Assembly: GCA_016293845.1 (NCBI GenBank)
Contig: JAEDDH010000008.1
Location: 1 to 64,000, forward strand
Length of the DNA: 64,000 nt
Direction: 5' to 3'
Source: Bacteroidales bacterium
Lineage (GTDB): Bacteria; Bacteroidota; Bacteroidia; Bacteroidales; UBA3824
Part shown: in pieces, positions 36,612-45,519 of the stretch
How the letters are laid out: each line of letters begins with the position of its first letter
Numbering within the stretch: position 1 is the first letter of the stretch
Program-made: the position numbers and the translations under genes
The notes under the pieces: generated by a model
Seen by the model: the letters and a program-made list of their open reading frames with translations, nothing else
Database searches by the model: none
What the model was told of the DNA's origin: nothing

Positions 36612-37847
36612 TTATTCGAATTCGGCTTTAAGTATGTTTAAAACTTCCTCAATAGTCTCTTCTTCAAGGTCGGTACGTTTTACGAGTTCGTCCTTAGAGA
36701 TTTTCAGTACGTCTTTAGCTGTGTCGCATCCTATCGATTTAAGAGTATCGATAATCCACATTTCGATTTCGTCGTTGAATTCTTCGAGGTCAACATCTTC
36801 TTCACCCTCGTCGATGTCGCGGTATACTTCGATGTCGTAGCCTGTAAGCTGTGTAGCGAGTTTGATGTTAGCACCCATTTTGCCAATAGCTTTAGAAACC
36901 TCTTCTGGGTCGAGGTATACTTCGGCTTTTTTGTCGGCTTCGTTAACTTTGATGTTGTTGATTTTAGCCGGGTTGAGGGCGCGTTGAATGTACAATTGAA
37001 CGTTGGCGGAGAAGTTAACAACGTCGATGTTTTCGTTACGGAGTTCGCGCACGATGCCGTGGATTCTTGATCCTTTCATTCCGACGCATGCGCCTACGGG
37101 GTCGATACGGTCGTCGTAGCTTTCTACAGCTACTTTTGCACGTTCGCCCGGGATTCTTACTATTTTCTTGATTGTGATCAAACCGTCGTTGATTTCGGGC
37201 ACTTCAAGTTCAAACAATCTTTCGAGGAATGCCGGATCGGTTCTTGACAGAAGGATGAATGGCGAGCCGTTGCGCATTTCCACTTGGCTGATAACAGCAC
37301 GGAGGTTGTCGCCTTTGCGGAAAAAGTCGGTGGGTATTTGTTCGGCTTTGGGCAGCAAAAGTTCGTTGCCTTCGTCGTCGAGGATAAGGATTTCTTTTTT
37401 CCACACTTGGTATACTTCGCCAGCTACGATTTCACCAATTCTGTTTTTGTATTTTTCGTAGAGTTTTTCTTTTTCTAATTCTAATATTTTAGATGTAAGG
37501 TTTTGTCTAAGAGTGAGAATGTTGCGACGGCCGAAGTCGCGGAAGGGAACTTCGTCGGTAACCTCTTCGTCGATTTCGTAGTCGGAGGCGATTTTTTTGG
37601 CTTCGGAGAGCGAAATTTCGAGGTTGGGGTCTTGAAGGTCAGAGTCTTCTACCACAACGCGGTTTCTCCATATTTCAAGGTCGCCTTTGTCGATGTTGAT
37701 AATTATGTCGAAGTTTTCATCGGTGCCGTACATTTTGGTAAGGATGTTTCTAAATACTTCTTCGATAACGCGCATCATTGTGGCGCGGTCTATGCTTTTC
37801 TGCTCTTTAAATTCGGCAAATGTCTCTATGAGATTGTTGATTTCCAT
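36612..37847 (-). CDS. nusA: transcription termination/antitermination factor NusA
   Basis: A 411-residue RNA polymerase-binding factor. N-terminal domain (about 1-125), S1 domain (about 130-200), KH1 and KH2 (about 210-345, with DPVGACVGMKGSRIHGIVRE and AIGKMGANIKLATQLTG) and a short C-terminal helical part (365-411). It lacks the two acidic repeats of E. coli NusA, as is normal outside Gammaproteobacteria. It lies 19 nt after rimP and 66 nt before infB. Confidence 0.96.
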   Translation of the reverse strand: MEINNLIETFAEFKEQKSIDRATMMRVIEEVFRNILTKMYGTDENFDIIINIDKGDLEIWRNRVVVEDSDLQDPNLEISLSEAKKIASDYEIDEEVTDEVPFRDFGRRNILTLRQNLTSKILELEKEKLYEKYKNRIGEIVAGEVYQVWKKEILILDDEGNELLLPKAEQIPTDFFRKGDNLRAVISQVEMRNGSPFILLSRTDPAFLERLFELEVPEINDGLITIKKIVRIPGERAKVAVESYDDRIDPVGACVGMKGSRIHGIVRELRNENIDVVNFSANVQLYIQRALNPAKINNIKVNEADKKAEVYLDPEEVSKAIGKMGANIKLATQLTGYDIEVYRDIDEGEEDVDLEEFNDEIEMWIIDTLKSIGCDTAKDVLKISKDELVKRTDLEEETIEEVLNILKAEFE

Positions 37848-37866
37848 TTTTAATCCGCCTTATATT

Positions 37867-38322
37867 TTATATTTTAATTTTCAATTTTGTTGTCTTGATG
37901 GCTGCAAAGTTGATTGTGTTGTCTACTTCGCTTTTTTTGCGCTTGCCGTTGATTTTTTCTACCACGGTTTGCTTAATTGTTATGCCGTCGTTGTCGGCAG
38001 AGAGTAATACTCCGTCGATTTTGTTGCCGTCGGCGAGTGTGATATCAACATTTTTGCCGATATTTTTGGTGTACTGACGAAGTACTTTGAAAGGCTCGGT
38101 AAGTCCCGGGCTTGATACTTCGAGTTCAAAATCTTCTTGGTCGCGGTTGAGGGCTTCTTCGAGTTTTGTGCTTATTTCGCCGCACTCGTCGATGGTGATA
38201 CCTTGGTCGGTGTCGGCGGCGATGGTGATTTTGTTGTCGCCCGACACTTTTACGCTAACAAAAAAGTATTTTTCAAACTCTTTGCTTTCTAATATCGATA
38301 ATATTTGTTGCTCTGATATCAT
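37867..38322 (-). CDS. rimP: ribosome maturation factor RimP
   Basis: A 151-residue factor for 30S subunit maturation. N-terminal domain with TDQGITIDECGEISTKLE (about 42-59) and EDFELEVSSPGLTEPF (about 68-83), the core RimP signature, and a C-terminal SH3-like domain (about 85-151). I chose ATG 38322 (MISEQQ) because the 15-codon extension to 38367 would lie inside a strong leader hairpin. First gene of the nusA-infB operon. Confidence 0.93.
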   Translation of the reverse strand: MISEQQILSILESKEFEKYFFVSVKVSGDNKITIAADTDQGITIDECGEISTKLEEALNRDQEDFELEVSSPGLTEPFKVLRQYTKNIGKNVDITLADGNKIDGVLLSADNDGITIKQTVVEKINGKRKKSEVDNTINFAAIKTTKLKIKI

Positions 38323-38339
38323 TTCGTTGTTGCGAATAA

Positions 38340-38364
38340 AAGAGGGGACTTTGTGTCCCCTCTT
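38340..38364 (-). promoter_or_regulatory. 5' leader hairpin on the rimP-nusA-infB transcript
   Basis: A perfect 10-bp stem AAGAGGGGAC/GTCCCCTCTT with a 5-nt loop, followed on the minus strand by TTTTATT and then the rimP ATG 17 nt later. Lying within about 10 nt of the predicted transcript 5' end, it may act as an attenuator or a stabilising 5' hairpin. Confidence 0.55.
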
Positions 38365-38378
38365 CAATTAATTTTTTG

Positions 38379-38410
38379 CAAAATTAAGCATTTTGTTTTT
38401 ATTTTACAAA
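38379..38410 (-). promoter_or_regulatory. promoter of the rimP-nusA-infB operon
   Basis: The minus strand shows TTTG (38410-38407), a 20-nt spacer and TAATTTTG (38386-38379), the full -33/-7 pattern of Bacteroidota housekeeping promoters. Confidence 0.65.
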
Positions 38411-38503
38411 AAAAATATAAGTGTTTTTGCTATTTTTTTTTAATAAAAATATGCTTTAATCTGTTTGTTCTCTTTTAAATGACTGATTAGTAGTTGTTTG
38501 TTG

Positions 38504-39496
38504 CTAATTGTATTTTGGTTTACGAGTGGGTAGGAGGTTCGGTGCAAGTTTGTAATGAAAACATATCATTGTAACAATGTATGCATCGTTGTAACCCGAG
38601 TTGCCTCGGCGCATTTGACCAGATTTGTATGGTGCTTCAGGGGCGATTAATTCGCCGTCTTTAACGTCAAAGTGACGGTCGGCAAATTTTGTTGTAAGAT
38701 CGCTTGGCGGGGTTACGCCTTCTTGCTCGTAGTTGAAGTAATAGTCGGACGAAATGTCGTCGATATAGTCGGTTGTGGTGTAATGGTTTGCGATTTCGAG
38801 GCTGAGTGCCATTTTGGGATTCAAGCGATATTTAACGCCGATTCCAATTGGTACTGTTACTGCCCAAAGTTTGTATGGTTTAGACTCAGTTTTTACGTTA
38901 ACATTGTTTCCGTTGTCGTCTACCACTTGTAATACTACGCCTGAGCCTTGTCCTTCGGTGCAGAGCGGTTGCAGATTGTGCCACGTGCCGTCTAATTTGC
39001 CTTGAGGTTTAAAGTGCACTCCGCCAATACCTACGAATAAATATGCCGAAATTCTTTGTTTCCATTGCGAAACGCTTTGAAATGCTCCAAAACGCGAAAT
39101 AGCTCTTTCTTTAACAAAGAAATAATCAACTGTGGCACCAAATTCAAAAAGGTTGCTACGGAAATTTAGGTTTCGGGCTTTTCGGTAAATGTTTGCAGAT
39201 TCTGAGTCGTCGCCATATATGCGGCAGTATGTAAACGAGCCTCTTACCGAAAGTGGTTCGAGAACGCGGTATCTATATCCAACTTGAAATGCAGGACGTG
39301 TGGAAGCGAGGTCAACGTCGCGAATGCCGAAAAAGTGGGCGGCATCTTTTTTACCTCCTCCGAGTTCGCCCATGAAGAAATTGTAGCCTACACCGCCAAA
39401 TACGCTATTTCGGTCGCGTTTCCAAGCTTTGGATTGCGGAAAGGCGGCAGTTACTGCAAAGATAGAAAATAGTATGATTGCTACGGCTTTTTTCAT
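38504..39496 (-). CDS. outer-membrane beta-barrel protein (DUF6089-like)
   Basis: A 330-residue exported protein with a signal peptide (1-20, TAAFPQS). Alternating-strand patterns fit a small barrel: SVFGGVGYNFFMGELGG, PAFQVGYRYRVLEPLSVRG, RNLNFRSNLFEFGATVDYFF, ISAYLFVGIGGVHFKPQ and WAVTVPIGIGVKYRLN. These match DUF6089-type proteins of Bacteroidota, whose role is unknown. It is transcribed from its own -7 box (39569-39576). Confidence 0.82.
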   Translation of the reverse strand: MKKAVAIILFSIFAVTAAFPQSKAWKRDRNSVFGGVGYNFFMGELGGGKKDAAHFFGIRDVDLASTRPAFQVGYRYRVLEPLSVRGSFTYCRIYGDDSESANIYRKARNLNFRSNLFEFGATVDYFFVKERAISRFGAFQSVSQWKQRISAYLFVGIGGVHFKPQGKLDGTWHNLQPLCTEGQGSGVVLQVVDDNGNNVNVKTESKPYKLWAVTVPIGIGVKYRLNPKMALSLEIANHYTTTDYIDDISSDYYFNYEQEGVTPPSDLTTKFADRHFDVKDGELIAPEAPYKSGQMRRGNSGYNDAYIVTMICFHYKLAPNLLPTRKPKYN

Positions 39497-39568
39497 GGTT
39501 ATATGTATTTTTCGATATTTTAATCCTTTGTTATAACGTATTTTTTACACTTTTTAATATATCGGGGG

Positions 39569-39576
39569 CAAAGTTA
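39569..39576 (-). promoter_or_regulatory. -7 box for the DUF6089-like barrel gene
   Basis: The minus strand reads TAACTTTG, 72 nt upstream of ATG 39496. The adjoining 15-mer TTAATATATCGGGGG (plus strand 39554-39568) also abuts the TonB receptor -7 box. Confidence 0.5.
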
Positions 39577-39608
39577 TTAAATATTTTTTTGTATGGTATT
39601 ATTAATAT

Positions 39609-40490
39609 TTAGTTTCTTTTATCCATACCCCAAAGCAATTTGTTGCGTAGTGTATTAAAAAACGTGCTTTCGCTAAATTTTATCAGCTTTAGTTTTTTGT
39701 CGGATCTACGGAGAATAAGCTCTTCGTCGAACGAGAATGTGGCTTGTTTAAAGTCTAATGAGGCTAAGAAATTGCGTCCACGACCGTCGGCTTTTAGCCT
39801 TAGTACGCTATCGTCGGATATTACAATCGGACGTACTGAGAGGTTGTGCGGCGAAACGGGTGTGATTACAAAATTTCCGCTGCCGGGAGTGATAATGGGT
39901 CCGCCTGCGCTAAGCGAATATGCTGTGCTACCTGTAGGAGTTGCAACAATCAAGCCATCAGACCAATAAGTGTTTAAAAATTCTTCGTTGAGATACACGT
40001 TGATGCTTATCATCGAACTTGAATTTACACGCATTATGGTGAGTTCGTTGAGTGCGAAATTGAGGTCGCCAAAACGGTTGTTTTCGCTATTGAGTTCTAT
40101 TAATGTGCGAGATTCTATTTGATAATTGCGTGCAAAAATATCTTCCAAAGCTTTGTCTAAAGTCTTTTTGGATACTGTGGCAAGAAATCCGAGACGTCCG
40201 CTGTTGATGCCTAACACGGGAATGTCGGCTCCGAGTGCATATTGAACGCTTTCGAGTAATGTGCCGTCGCCGCCTACGCTAATAAGCAAGTCGAGACCTG
40301 CAGGCATTGTGTTGCTGCTGTTAAACGTGCCAGATATTTTAGGGAAAAAAAATAAATCCTGATTGATGAATTTTAGATATTCTTCGTGAATGTAAATCTC
40401 TGCCGAATTGCGGTTGAGAGTTTCGAATATCTTGTATATCGATTCATTAAAATCGTCTTTAAATTCACGTCCGAATATTGCTATCTTCAT
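39609..40490 (-). CDS. nadK: NAD kinase
   Basis: A 293-residue enzyme that makes NADP from NAD and ATP. Motifs: SVGGDGTLLES (about 72-82), GINSGRLGFLA (about 96-106), NELTIMR, and the NAD-binding segment DGLIVATPTGSTAYSLSAGGPII with PVSPHNLS. The length is normal. It lies 76 nt downstream of the barrel protein gene that starts at 42033, in the same direction. Confidence 0.95.
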   Translation of the reverse strand: MKIAIFGREFKDDFNESIYKIFETLNRNSAEIYIHEEYLKFINQDLFFFPKISGTFNSSNTMPAGLDLLISVGGDGTLLESVQYALGADIPVLGINSGRLGFLATVSKKTLDKALEDIFARNYQIESRTLIELNSENNRFGDLNFALNELTIMRVNSSSMISINVYLNEEFLNTYWSDGLIVATPTGSTAYSLSAGGPIITPGSGNFVITPVSPHNLSVRPIVISDDSVLRLKADGRGRNFLASLDFKQATFSFDEELILRRSDKKLKLIKFSESTFFNTLRNKLLWGMDKRN

Positions 40491-40566
40491 TTGTCGAGGA
40501 TTTTTTAGATTATTAACTAAATAAAACGCAAAAATAGTAAAGAATAGTAAATTTTAAACCGATTTT

Positions 40567-42033
40567 TTAGAAAAACGATTTAATGCCAATGCCAAAATAG
40601 TAATTGTCTTGCATATTGCGGGTGGCAAAGACAGTGAGCACTTTGTCGTAATAGGTTACGAGGTCGAGACCGATGCCAAGCGAACCAAGAAAAGTGTTGT
40701 TGTAAGGATTTTTGAGCGAATCTGTGTCGCAATGGTCTTCAACGTAAGCGCAATTTGCAAACAGATGGAGATATGCTGCAAAATGTATTTTGTTGAATTT
40801 AGGGATGTTAACACGCTTAATATGTATTATGCGTGTGGGGATAAGTTCAAATTTGTAAGATGTTTTTATAAAAGAGAGTGCATCGCCGTAAATAAGGTTG
40901 TGTTCGTAACCCTCTACGATATTGGGCTTTGAGCCAAGATTGGGACGCATATAAAACGGCGTGTTGTTGGTATACGTTGCCACAAATGCCTGAGCTGCAA
41001 AGTACAAGCGGTCGGCTAATTGAAAATAATGTCTAACATCAGCTTCGGCTCCTAATACTGTGGGCGATTGCGACAAATAGCCTACCCGTTTGAATGTTAT
41101 TTCGTAAAACGAACCTGTTAAAGGATAATACGATGAGCTTCGGTTGTCGATTCTAAACCTATACGATGTAGTAAGATTGCGGATATGTGATGCACCATCG
41201 CCAAGGTAATCGGGATTGAGCATTACAAGCGAATCGCATATCGACACATCGTCGTAAGCCACACTCAAAAAGTGCGATATGTTGATGTTTTGGCGGAATT
41301 GATAAACAATTTCGGGACGGATTTCTTTAAAAGCGTTGCCGTCGAAATGTTGAAAATCACCCCCGCCATCGGTGGTGCGCACAAGCACATCTTTTTGGGT
41401 TTTGAACGATAGGTAGGCAGCTAACAAATGACGGTATTTATTGTCGACAGCTATGTTTGAGTAGCCTATTTGCGAAATATTGTTGAATCCACGGCGGAAA
41501 TTAAACGAAAGAACCTCGCGACGTCCGCGGAAATTGAATTTTTTTACACCAAAGTAAACATCTACCTTGTGTATGTCGGGGTCGCGAATCCATTGATTAA
41601 GATTGCCGTTGTGTGGAGTGATGCTGAATGCTGGCCAAATATACCAACGCTCTTCTACATTGATGTTTACGGCTGCAAAACCAGCGGCAATTTCGGTGGC
41701 TGTGATGGTAACGTAATTGAAAAGCGAGGTTTTTAGCAGGTTGGTTTTGCTACGGTCAAACTCTTGCAAAAGTGATTCTGTAGCAATTGTATCACCTTCG
41801 GCAAATGTGATTTCGCGGAGTATTATTATGTCTTTGGTTTTTTTGTTGCCTGTGATGGATATCGACGAAATTACAGTGTTGGGAATATAGGGCAAAACAT
41901 CTACACCGGGCACCATATTAGCAATGCGCATAGTATCGCTATTTTGCGCTATCACTGCAGGCGCTTTTGTTAATAAGGGCAACAAAAGCAACACTGCATA
42001 TAAAATGCTACGGTATAGTTTGTTAATAGTCAT
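40567..42033 (-). CDS. BamA/TamA-like outer-membrane protein with one POTRA domain
   Basis: A 488-residue protein with a signal peptide (about 1-29). A POTRA-like domain (about 55-130, SISITGNKKTKDIIILREI and SLFNYVTI) is followed by an Omp85-type barrel (about 150-488) ending in GIGIKSFF with a C-terminal Phe. It is shorter than true BamA, which has five POTRA domains, so it is probably an Omp85 relative with a separate job, perhaps lipid or protein insertion. It stands between the GT2 gene and nadK. Confidence 0.85.
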   Translation of the reverse strand: MTINKLYRSILYAVLLLLPLLTKAPAVIAQNSDTMRIANMVPGVDVLPYIPNTVISSISITGNKKTKDIIILREITFAEGDTIATESLLQEFDRSKTNLLKTSLFNYVTITATEIAAGFAAVNINVEERWYIWPAFSITPHNGNLNQWIRDPDIHKVDVYFGVKKFNFRGRREVLSFNFRRGFNNISQIGYSNIAVDNKYRHLLAAYLSFKTQKDVLVRTTDGGGDFQHFDGNAFKEIRPEIVYQFRQNINISHFLSVAYDDVSICDSLVMLNPDYLGDGASHIRNLTTSYRFRIDNRSSSYYPLTGSFYEITFKRVGYLSQSPTVLGAEADVRHYFQLADRLYFAAQAFVATYTNNTPFYMRPNLGSKPNIVEGYEHNLIYGDALSFIKTSYKFELIPTRIIHIKRVNIPKFNKIHFAAYLHLFANCAYVEDHCDTDSLKNPYNNTFLGSLGIGLDLVTYYDKVLTVFATRNMQDNYYFGIGIKSFF

Positions 42034-42050
42034 TAGTTTGCTAAGTTAAT

Positions 42051-42815
42051 CTATATTACACTATTTTTTGTATCAGTTTTAAATATACGATGAATTCTAA
42101 TTCTTGTTTTGGCTAAAAGGTAATTTATTGAGGTAAAAACTACTCCTAACCCATATTTAACACTTCGTTTGAAATTGATCGACGAAGCTTCTTTGAAATA
42201 CTTTGTGGGACAGGTGATTTCTGCAATTTCGTATCCAGCATAAAATATTTGTGCAATCATTTGATTGTCAAATACAAAATCGTCGCTGTCGGCTTCTAAA
42301 TTTAGTTTTTCGATTACCTCGCGGGCAAAAGCACGGTAGCCGGTGTGGTATTCGCTGAGTTTTTGGTTCATCAATAGGTTTTGAAAAAACGTCAAAAACC
42401 TGTTGGCTATGTACTTATAAAGCGGCATTCCGCCTTTGCGAGCACCTTTGCCAAGAATGCGCGAAGCTATCACCACAGGATAAACTCCGTTGGCTATGGT
42501 GTAGCACATGCTGTGAATTAGTTTTGGCGTGTATTGGTAGTCGGGATGAAGCATCACCACAATATCGCAGCCAAGTTCTAATGCCTTTTTGTAACAAGTT
42601 TTTTGATTGCCGCCATATCCACGGTTTTTTTCGTGACGTATAATATGCTTGATGCCAAGTTGTGCGGCTACCTCGGCGGTATCGTCCTGACTGCAATCGT
42701 CGGTGAGTATTACCTCATCTACAATGTCGTAGGGAATTTCGTCGAGGGTTGGTTTCAAGGTTTTTGCAGCGTTGTATGCCGGAAGCACCACGCCTATTTT
42801 TTTGCCGTTGATCAT
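42051..42815 (-). CDS. family 2 glycosyltransferase (dolichyl-phosphate-sugar synthase type)
   Basis: A 254-residue GT-A enzyme. Nucleotide-binding VLPAYNAAKTL (10-20), ILTDDCSQDDT (36-46), the catalytic DxD-like MLHPDYQY (92-99) and NRGYGGNQKTCYKKAL (64-79) are all present. There is no C-terminal membrane domain, so it acts at the cytoplasmic face. The donor and lipid acceptor are unknown; this subgroup is widespread in Bacteroidota. It starts 18 nt after hisB ends. Confidence 0.9.
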   Translation of the reverse strand: MINGKKIGVVLPAYNAAKTLKPTLDEIPYDIVDEVILTDDCSQDDTAEVAAQLGIKHIIRHEKNRGYGGNQKTCYKKALELGCDIVVMLHPDYQYTPKLIHSMCYTIANGVYPVVIASRILGKGARKGGMPLYKYIANRFLTFFQNLLMNQKLSEYHTGYRAFAREVIEKLNLEADSDDFVFDNQMIAQIFYAGYEIAEITCPTKYFKEASSINFKRSVKYGLGVVFTSINYLLAKTRIRIHRIFKTDTKNSVI

Positions 42816-42833
42816 TGTTCCACACCTTATTAA

Positions 42834-43946
42834 TTATAGCATACCTTTTGAACTTGGAATCGTTTGCAATGTAAAATCGTAGCTGATAGCCTGTTTTAAG
42901 CATTTGGCAAACGCCTTAAAAATGCCTTCGAGTTTGTGGTGCTCGTTGTCGCCCTCGGCTTTGATGTTGAGGTTGCATTTGGCATTATCGCAAAACGATT
43001 TAAAAAAGTGCGTTATCATTTCGGTTGGAAAATCGCCTATTTTTTCGCGGGTGAAATCTGCCTTAAACAGCATCCACGGTCTACCTCCAAGGTCTAATGC
43101 CACTTGCGCAAGGCAATCGTCCATTGGTAATACAAATGCATATCTGTTGATGAGTTTTCGTCGTTGCCACAGCTTGTTAACAGCCGTTCCAAGAGCCAAA
43201 GCCACATCTTCGATAGTGTGATGTTCGTCTACCTCAATATCGCCATCGCAAGTGAGGTCTAAACCAAAACATCCGTGCACAGGCAATTGTGAAAGCATGT
43301 GGTCGAAGAATTTTACTCCGGTGTCTACGTGTTTTATTTCAGGATTGCCCGGGTAAAGTTTCAAGCTGATTGTGGTTTCGGCAGTGTTTCGCGTTACCTC
43401 AATAATATTGTTGCTACTGATGATGAAACGTTCTGCCTCGGTCCAATTGTCAGCGTGAAGTGCGCAATAAGGTTCTAATTCTTCAGGTAGTTCTGTGCCG
43501 AAGAATACAGCTTTGCAGCCGAGATTTTTGGCAAGCATTACATCTGTAGGACGGTCGCCAAGTACAAAACTTTGCGAAAGGTCGTATTCGGGATTATCAA
43601 GATATTTTTTCATCATATCGGTTCCCGGCTTACGTGTAGGCAGGTTTTCGTGTTCAAAACTGCGGTCGATGAGAATATCGTTAAATTCTACTCCTGCCGA
43701 TTTTAGTGTGTCGAGCATAAGGTTTTGCAGCGGCCAAAAATCCTCTTCGGGAAACGACGAAGTGCCGAGTCCGTCTTGGTTTGTAGCCATAACAAACTCA
43801 AAATCGGTATATTTGCGAATTTTGTTGAGCGAAATAATTGCACCGTCAACAAATTTAAATTTTTCAAGGCGGTCTACTTGATAGTCTACGGGCGGCTCTA
43901 CTATTATTGTGCCGTCGCGGTCGATAAATAAAACTCTCTTATTCAT
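42834..43946 (-). CDS. hisB: bifunctional histidinol-phosphatase / imidazoleglycerol-phosphate dehydratase
   Basis: A 370-residue fusion for steps 6 and 8 of histidine synthesis. An HAD phosphatase half (about 1-165: FIDRDGTI with D9 and D11, ATNQDGLGT, VLGDRPTDVMLAKN) joins a dehydratase half (about 175-370: VKFFDHMLSQLPVHG, DEHHTIEDVALALG and a second His-rich DNEHHKLEGIFKAFA). The metal-binding His clusters are intact. It is far from hisHAF (56926-58984). Its ATG shares one base with the stop of the upstream lipoprotein gene (TAATG). Confidence 0.95.
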   Translation of the reverse strand: MNKRVLFIDRDGTIIVEPPVDYQVDRLEKFKFVDGAIISLNKIRKYTDFEFVMATNQDGLGTSSFPEEDFWPLQNLMLDTLKSAGVEFNDILIDRSFEHENLPTRKPGTDMMKKYLDNPEYDLSQSFVLGDRPTDVMLAKNLGCKAVFFGTELPEELEPYCALHADNWTEAERFIISSNNIIEVTRNTAETTISLKLYPGNPEIKHVDTGVKFFDHMLSQLPVHGCFGLDLTCDGDIEVDEHHTIEDVALALGTAVNKLWQRRKLINRYAFVLPMDDCLAQVALDLGGRPWMLFKADFTREKIGDFPTEMITHFFKSFCDNAKCNLNIKAEGDNEHHKLEGIFKAFAKCLKQAISYDFTLQTIPSSKGML

Positions 43947-45394
43947 TATTTTATGCGTTTTCCGTTTACAAATTTTACAATAAAGGCATCGGTAAAGCCT
44001 TTGTTTTTAACAATTTGGAGAATGTCGCGACATTCTGCCTCTGATTTTTTGCAACCTGCGGTATACTTGTATACGCTGTTGTCGGTGTAATAATCCACAT
44101 CGGGAATACCATCGAGCATAGGATCGTTGTTGGGAATCATGTTCCAACTAATCTTAAATTGCACTTTAAATACAGTATCTTTGGTTACAGCTATATGGTT
44201 GTCTTTTTCGGGCTGTTGTGAATGTCCACAGTCGTATTTCCCTTTTCGTGTGCAAGCCATTAGCACCGATTCGTTGATTTGCGATGCATAACCTATCTTA
44301 AATGGCAATGGTGTTGAATTGCGCGCTGCAAGTGCATTTTTTAAATCTTCTTGCTTGTAGTACGAAAATACGTTCATAGGGCGGGTGTAAGTGCCAAAAA
44401 TATTTACGTCGTAATCTTTGATAACGCGAGCGTATGCAAGTCCAGATTCGTCTTGTAAAATACGGTCGCATTGGTCTAAAAGAATTTTGCGCATAATGGT
44501 AAACTCGTTGTTTTGCAATAGATATGAGGCTGATTTTAAGTAGCATATCTTTTCGGGGTAGGAGTTGATATAATATGCAAATTCAAATGTTCCCGACATG
44601 GCAGGGTCGCTTGCTTCCATACGCAGGTAGGTGATAGAGCGGGTTTTAGTGTCGCCATCTTTGGTAAAGGTGATTTTATAGCCGTATGGATGTTTTTTGC
44701 GGTTGCCGTCGTTTTCGGTGATTTTGCCAAGGTCGTCGATATACACATCTTTATAGGATGTAATAATGCAGTTTTCCATGGCGAGTGTATATAATATAAG
44801 GTGTATTGTTCCGTTGAGAGTTTGGTTTTTAAAATCGTCGTGCATGTGACTTGCCACAAAAAATCCGTATTTGTTGATATATCTATACGAATACAACAGC
44901 GAATCAAGATATTCGCGGGTTTCGCTTTCGGATAAGCGGTCGGGCATGGTTACCGAGCCGGGATTTTCGAGACCAAGCAACACATAGTCGGTTTCGTTTG
45001 GGAAAAAAGTAAATGCAAACACCAAGTCGGGACCTCCGAATGGATAAAACAAACATGATGTATCGTTGTGAAAATCTGGTATATTGGCATTGCACCATTG
45101 TTTTATTGGATTAAGCGTTTTGGTAGTAAGGTCGCTCCATTGCTGCGATGCTTTTTTAGCGTAATCTTTGTAATAATCAGAACTTTGTATAGATGCAAAT
45201 TGATCTACAGGTTTGCCTGCAAGAAAACGTGCAAGATCGTTTACAGGTGGCAATTCGCTTTGATTTAAATAGATAGTGCATTCTGGCTGAGAAATAGTGT
45301 CGGAGTTGGATGTGGCTGATTGATTATTATTTTTGCCGCCGCACGCACACAGCAAAATAGCCGATAACAGATAAAATATGTGAGATACTTTCAT
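43946..45394 (-). CDS. lipoprotein of unknown function
   Basis: A 482-residue predicted lipoprotein: signal peptide with lipobox LLCAC (Cys18), then GGKNNNQSATSNSD linker. The mature part has no motif I recognise; it is rich in Tyr, Asp and Asn and contains several Cys (for example TSCLF, KGKYDCGHS, ECRDIL), which may form disulfides in the periplasm. The C-terminal segment (about 435-475, YKYTAGCKKSEAECRDILQIVK, NKGFTDAFIVKFVNGKRI) resembles an SPOR-like fold in pattern only. It is translationally coupled to hisB, which does not explain its role. Confidence 0.75.
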   Translation of the reverse strand: MKVSHIFYLLSAILLCACGGKNNNQSATSNSDTISQPECTIYLNQSELPPVNDLARFLAGKPVDQFASIQSSDYYKDYAKKASQQWSDLTTKTLNPIKQWCNANIPDFHNDTSCLFYPFGGPDLVFAFTFFPNETDYVLLGLENPGSVTMPDRLSESETREYLDSLLYSYRYINKYGFFVASHMHDDFKNQTLNGTIHLILYTLAMENCIITSYKDVYIDDLGKITENDGNRKKHPYGYKITFTKDGDTKTRSITYLRMEASDPAMSGTFEFAYYINSYPEKICYLKSASYLLQNNEFTIMRKILLDQCDRILQDESGLAYARVIKDYDVNIFGTYTRPMNVFSYYKQEDLKNALAARNSTPLPFKIGYASQINESVLMACTRKGKYDCGHSQQPEKDNHIAVTKDTVFKVQFKISWNMIPNNDPMLDGIPDVDYYTDNSVYKYTAGCKKSEAECRDILQIVKNKGFTDAFIVKFVNGKRIK

Positions 45395-45421
45395 AATTAT
45401 TATTCAATACGATTCAAAACG

Positions 45422-45429
45422 CAAAAGTA
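45422..45429 (-). promoter_or_regulatory. -7 box for the lipoprotein-hisB unit
   Basis: The minus strand reads TACTTTTG, 27 nt before ATG 45394. Confidence 0.55.
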
Positions 45430-45519
45430 ATTATATTGTTGTAAATCTATTAGGCACGAAATTAGAGATTTTTTTTTAATAATAGTATTTTTTACACTTA
45501 AAAATATGAAATTTGTGGT

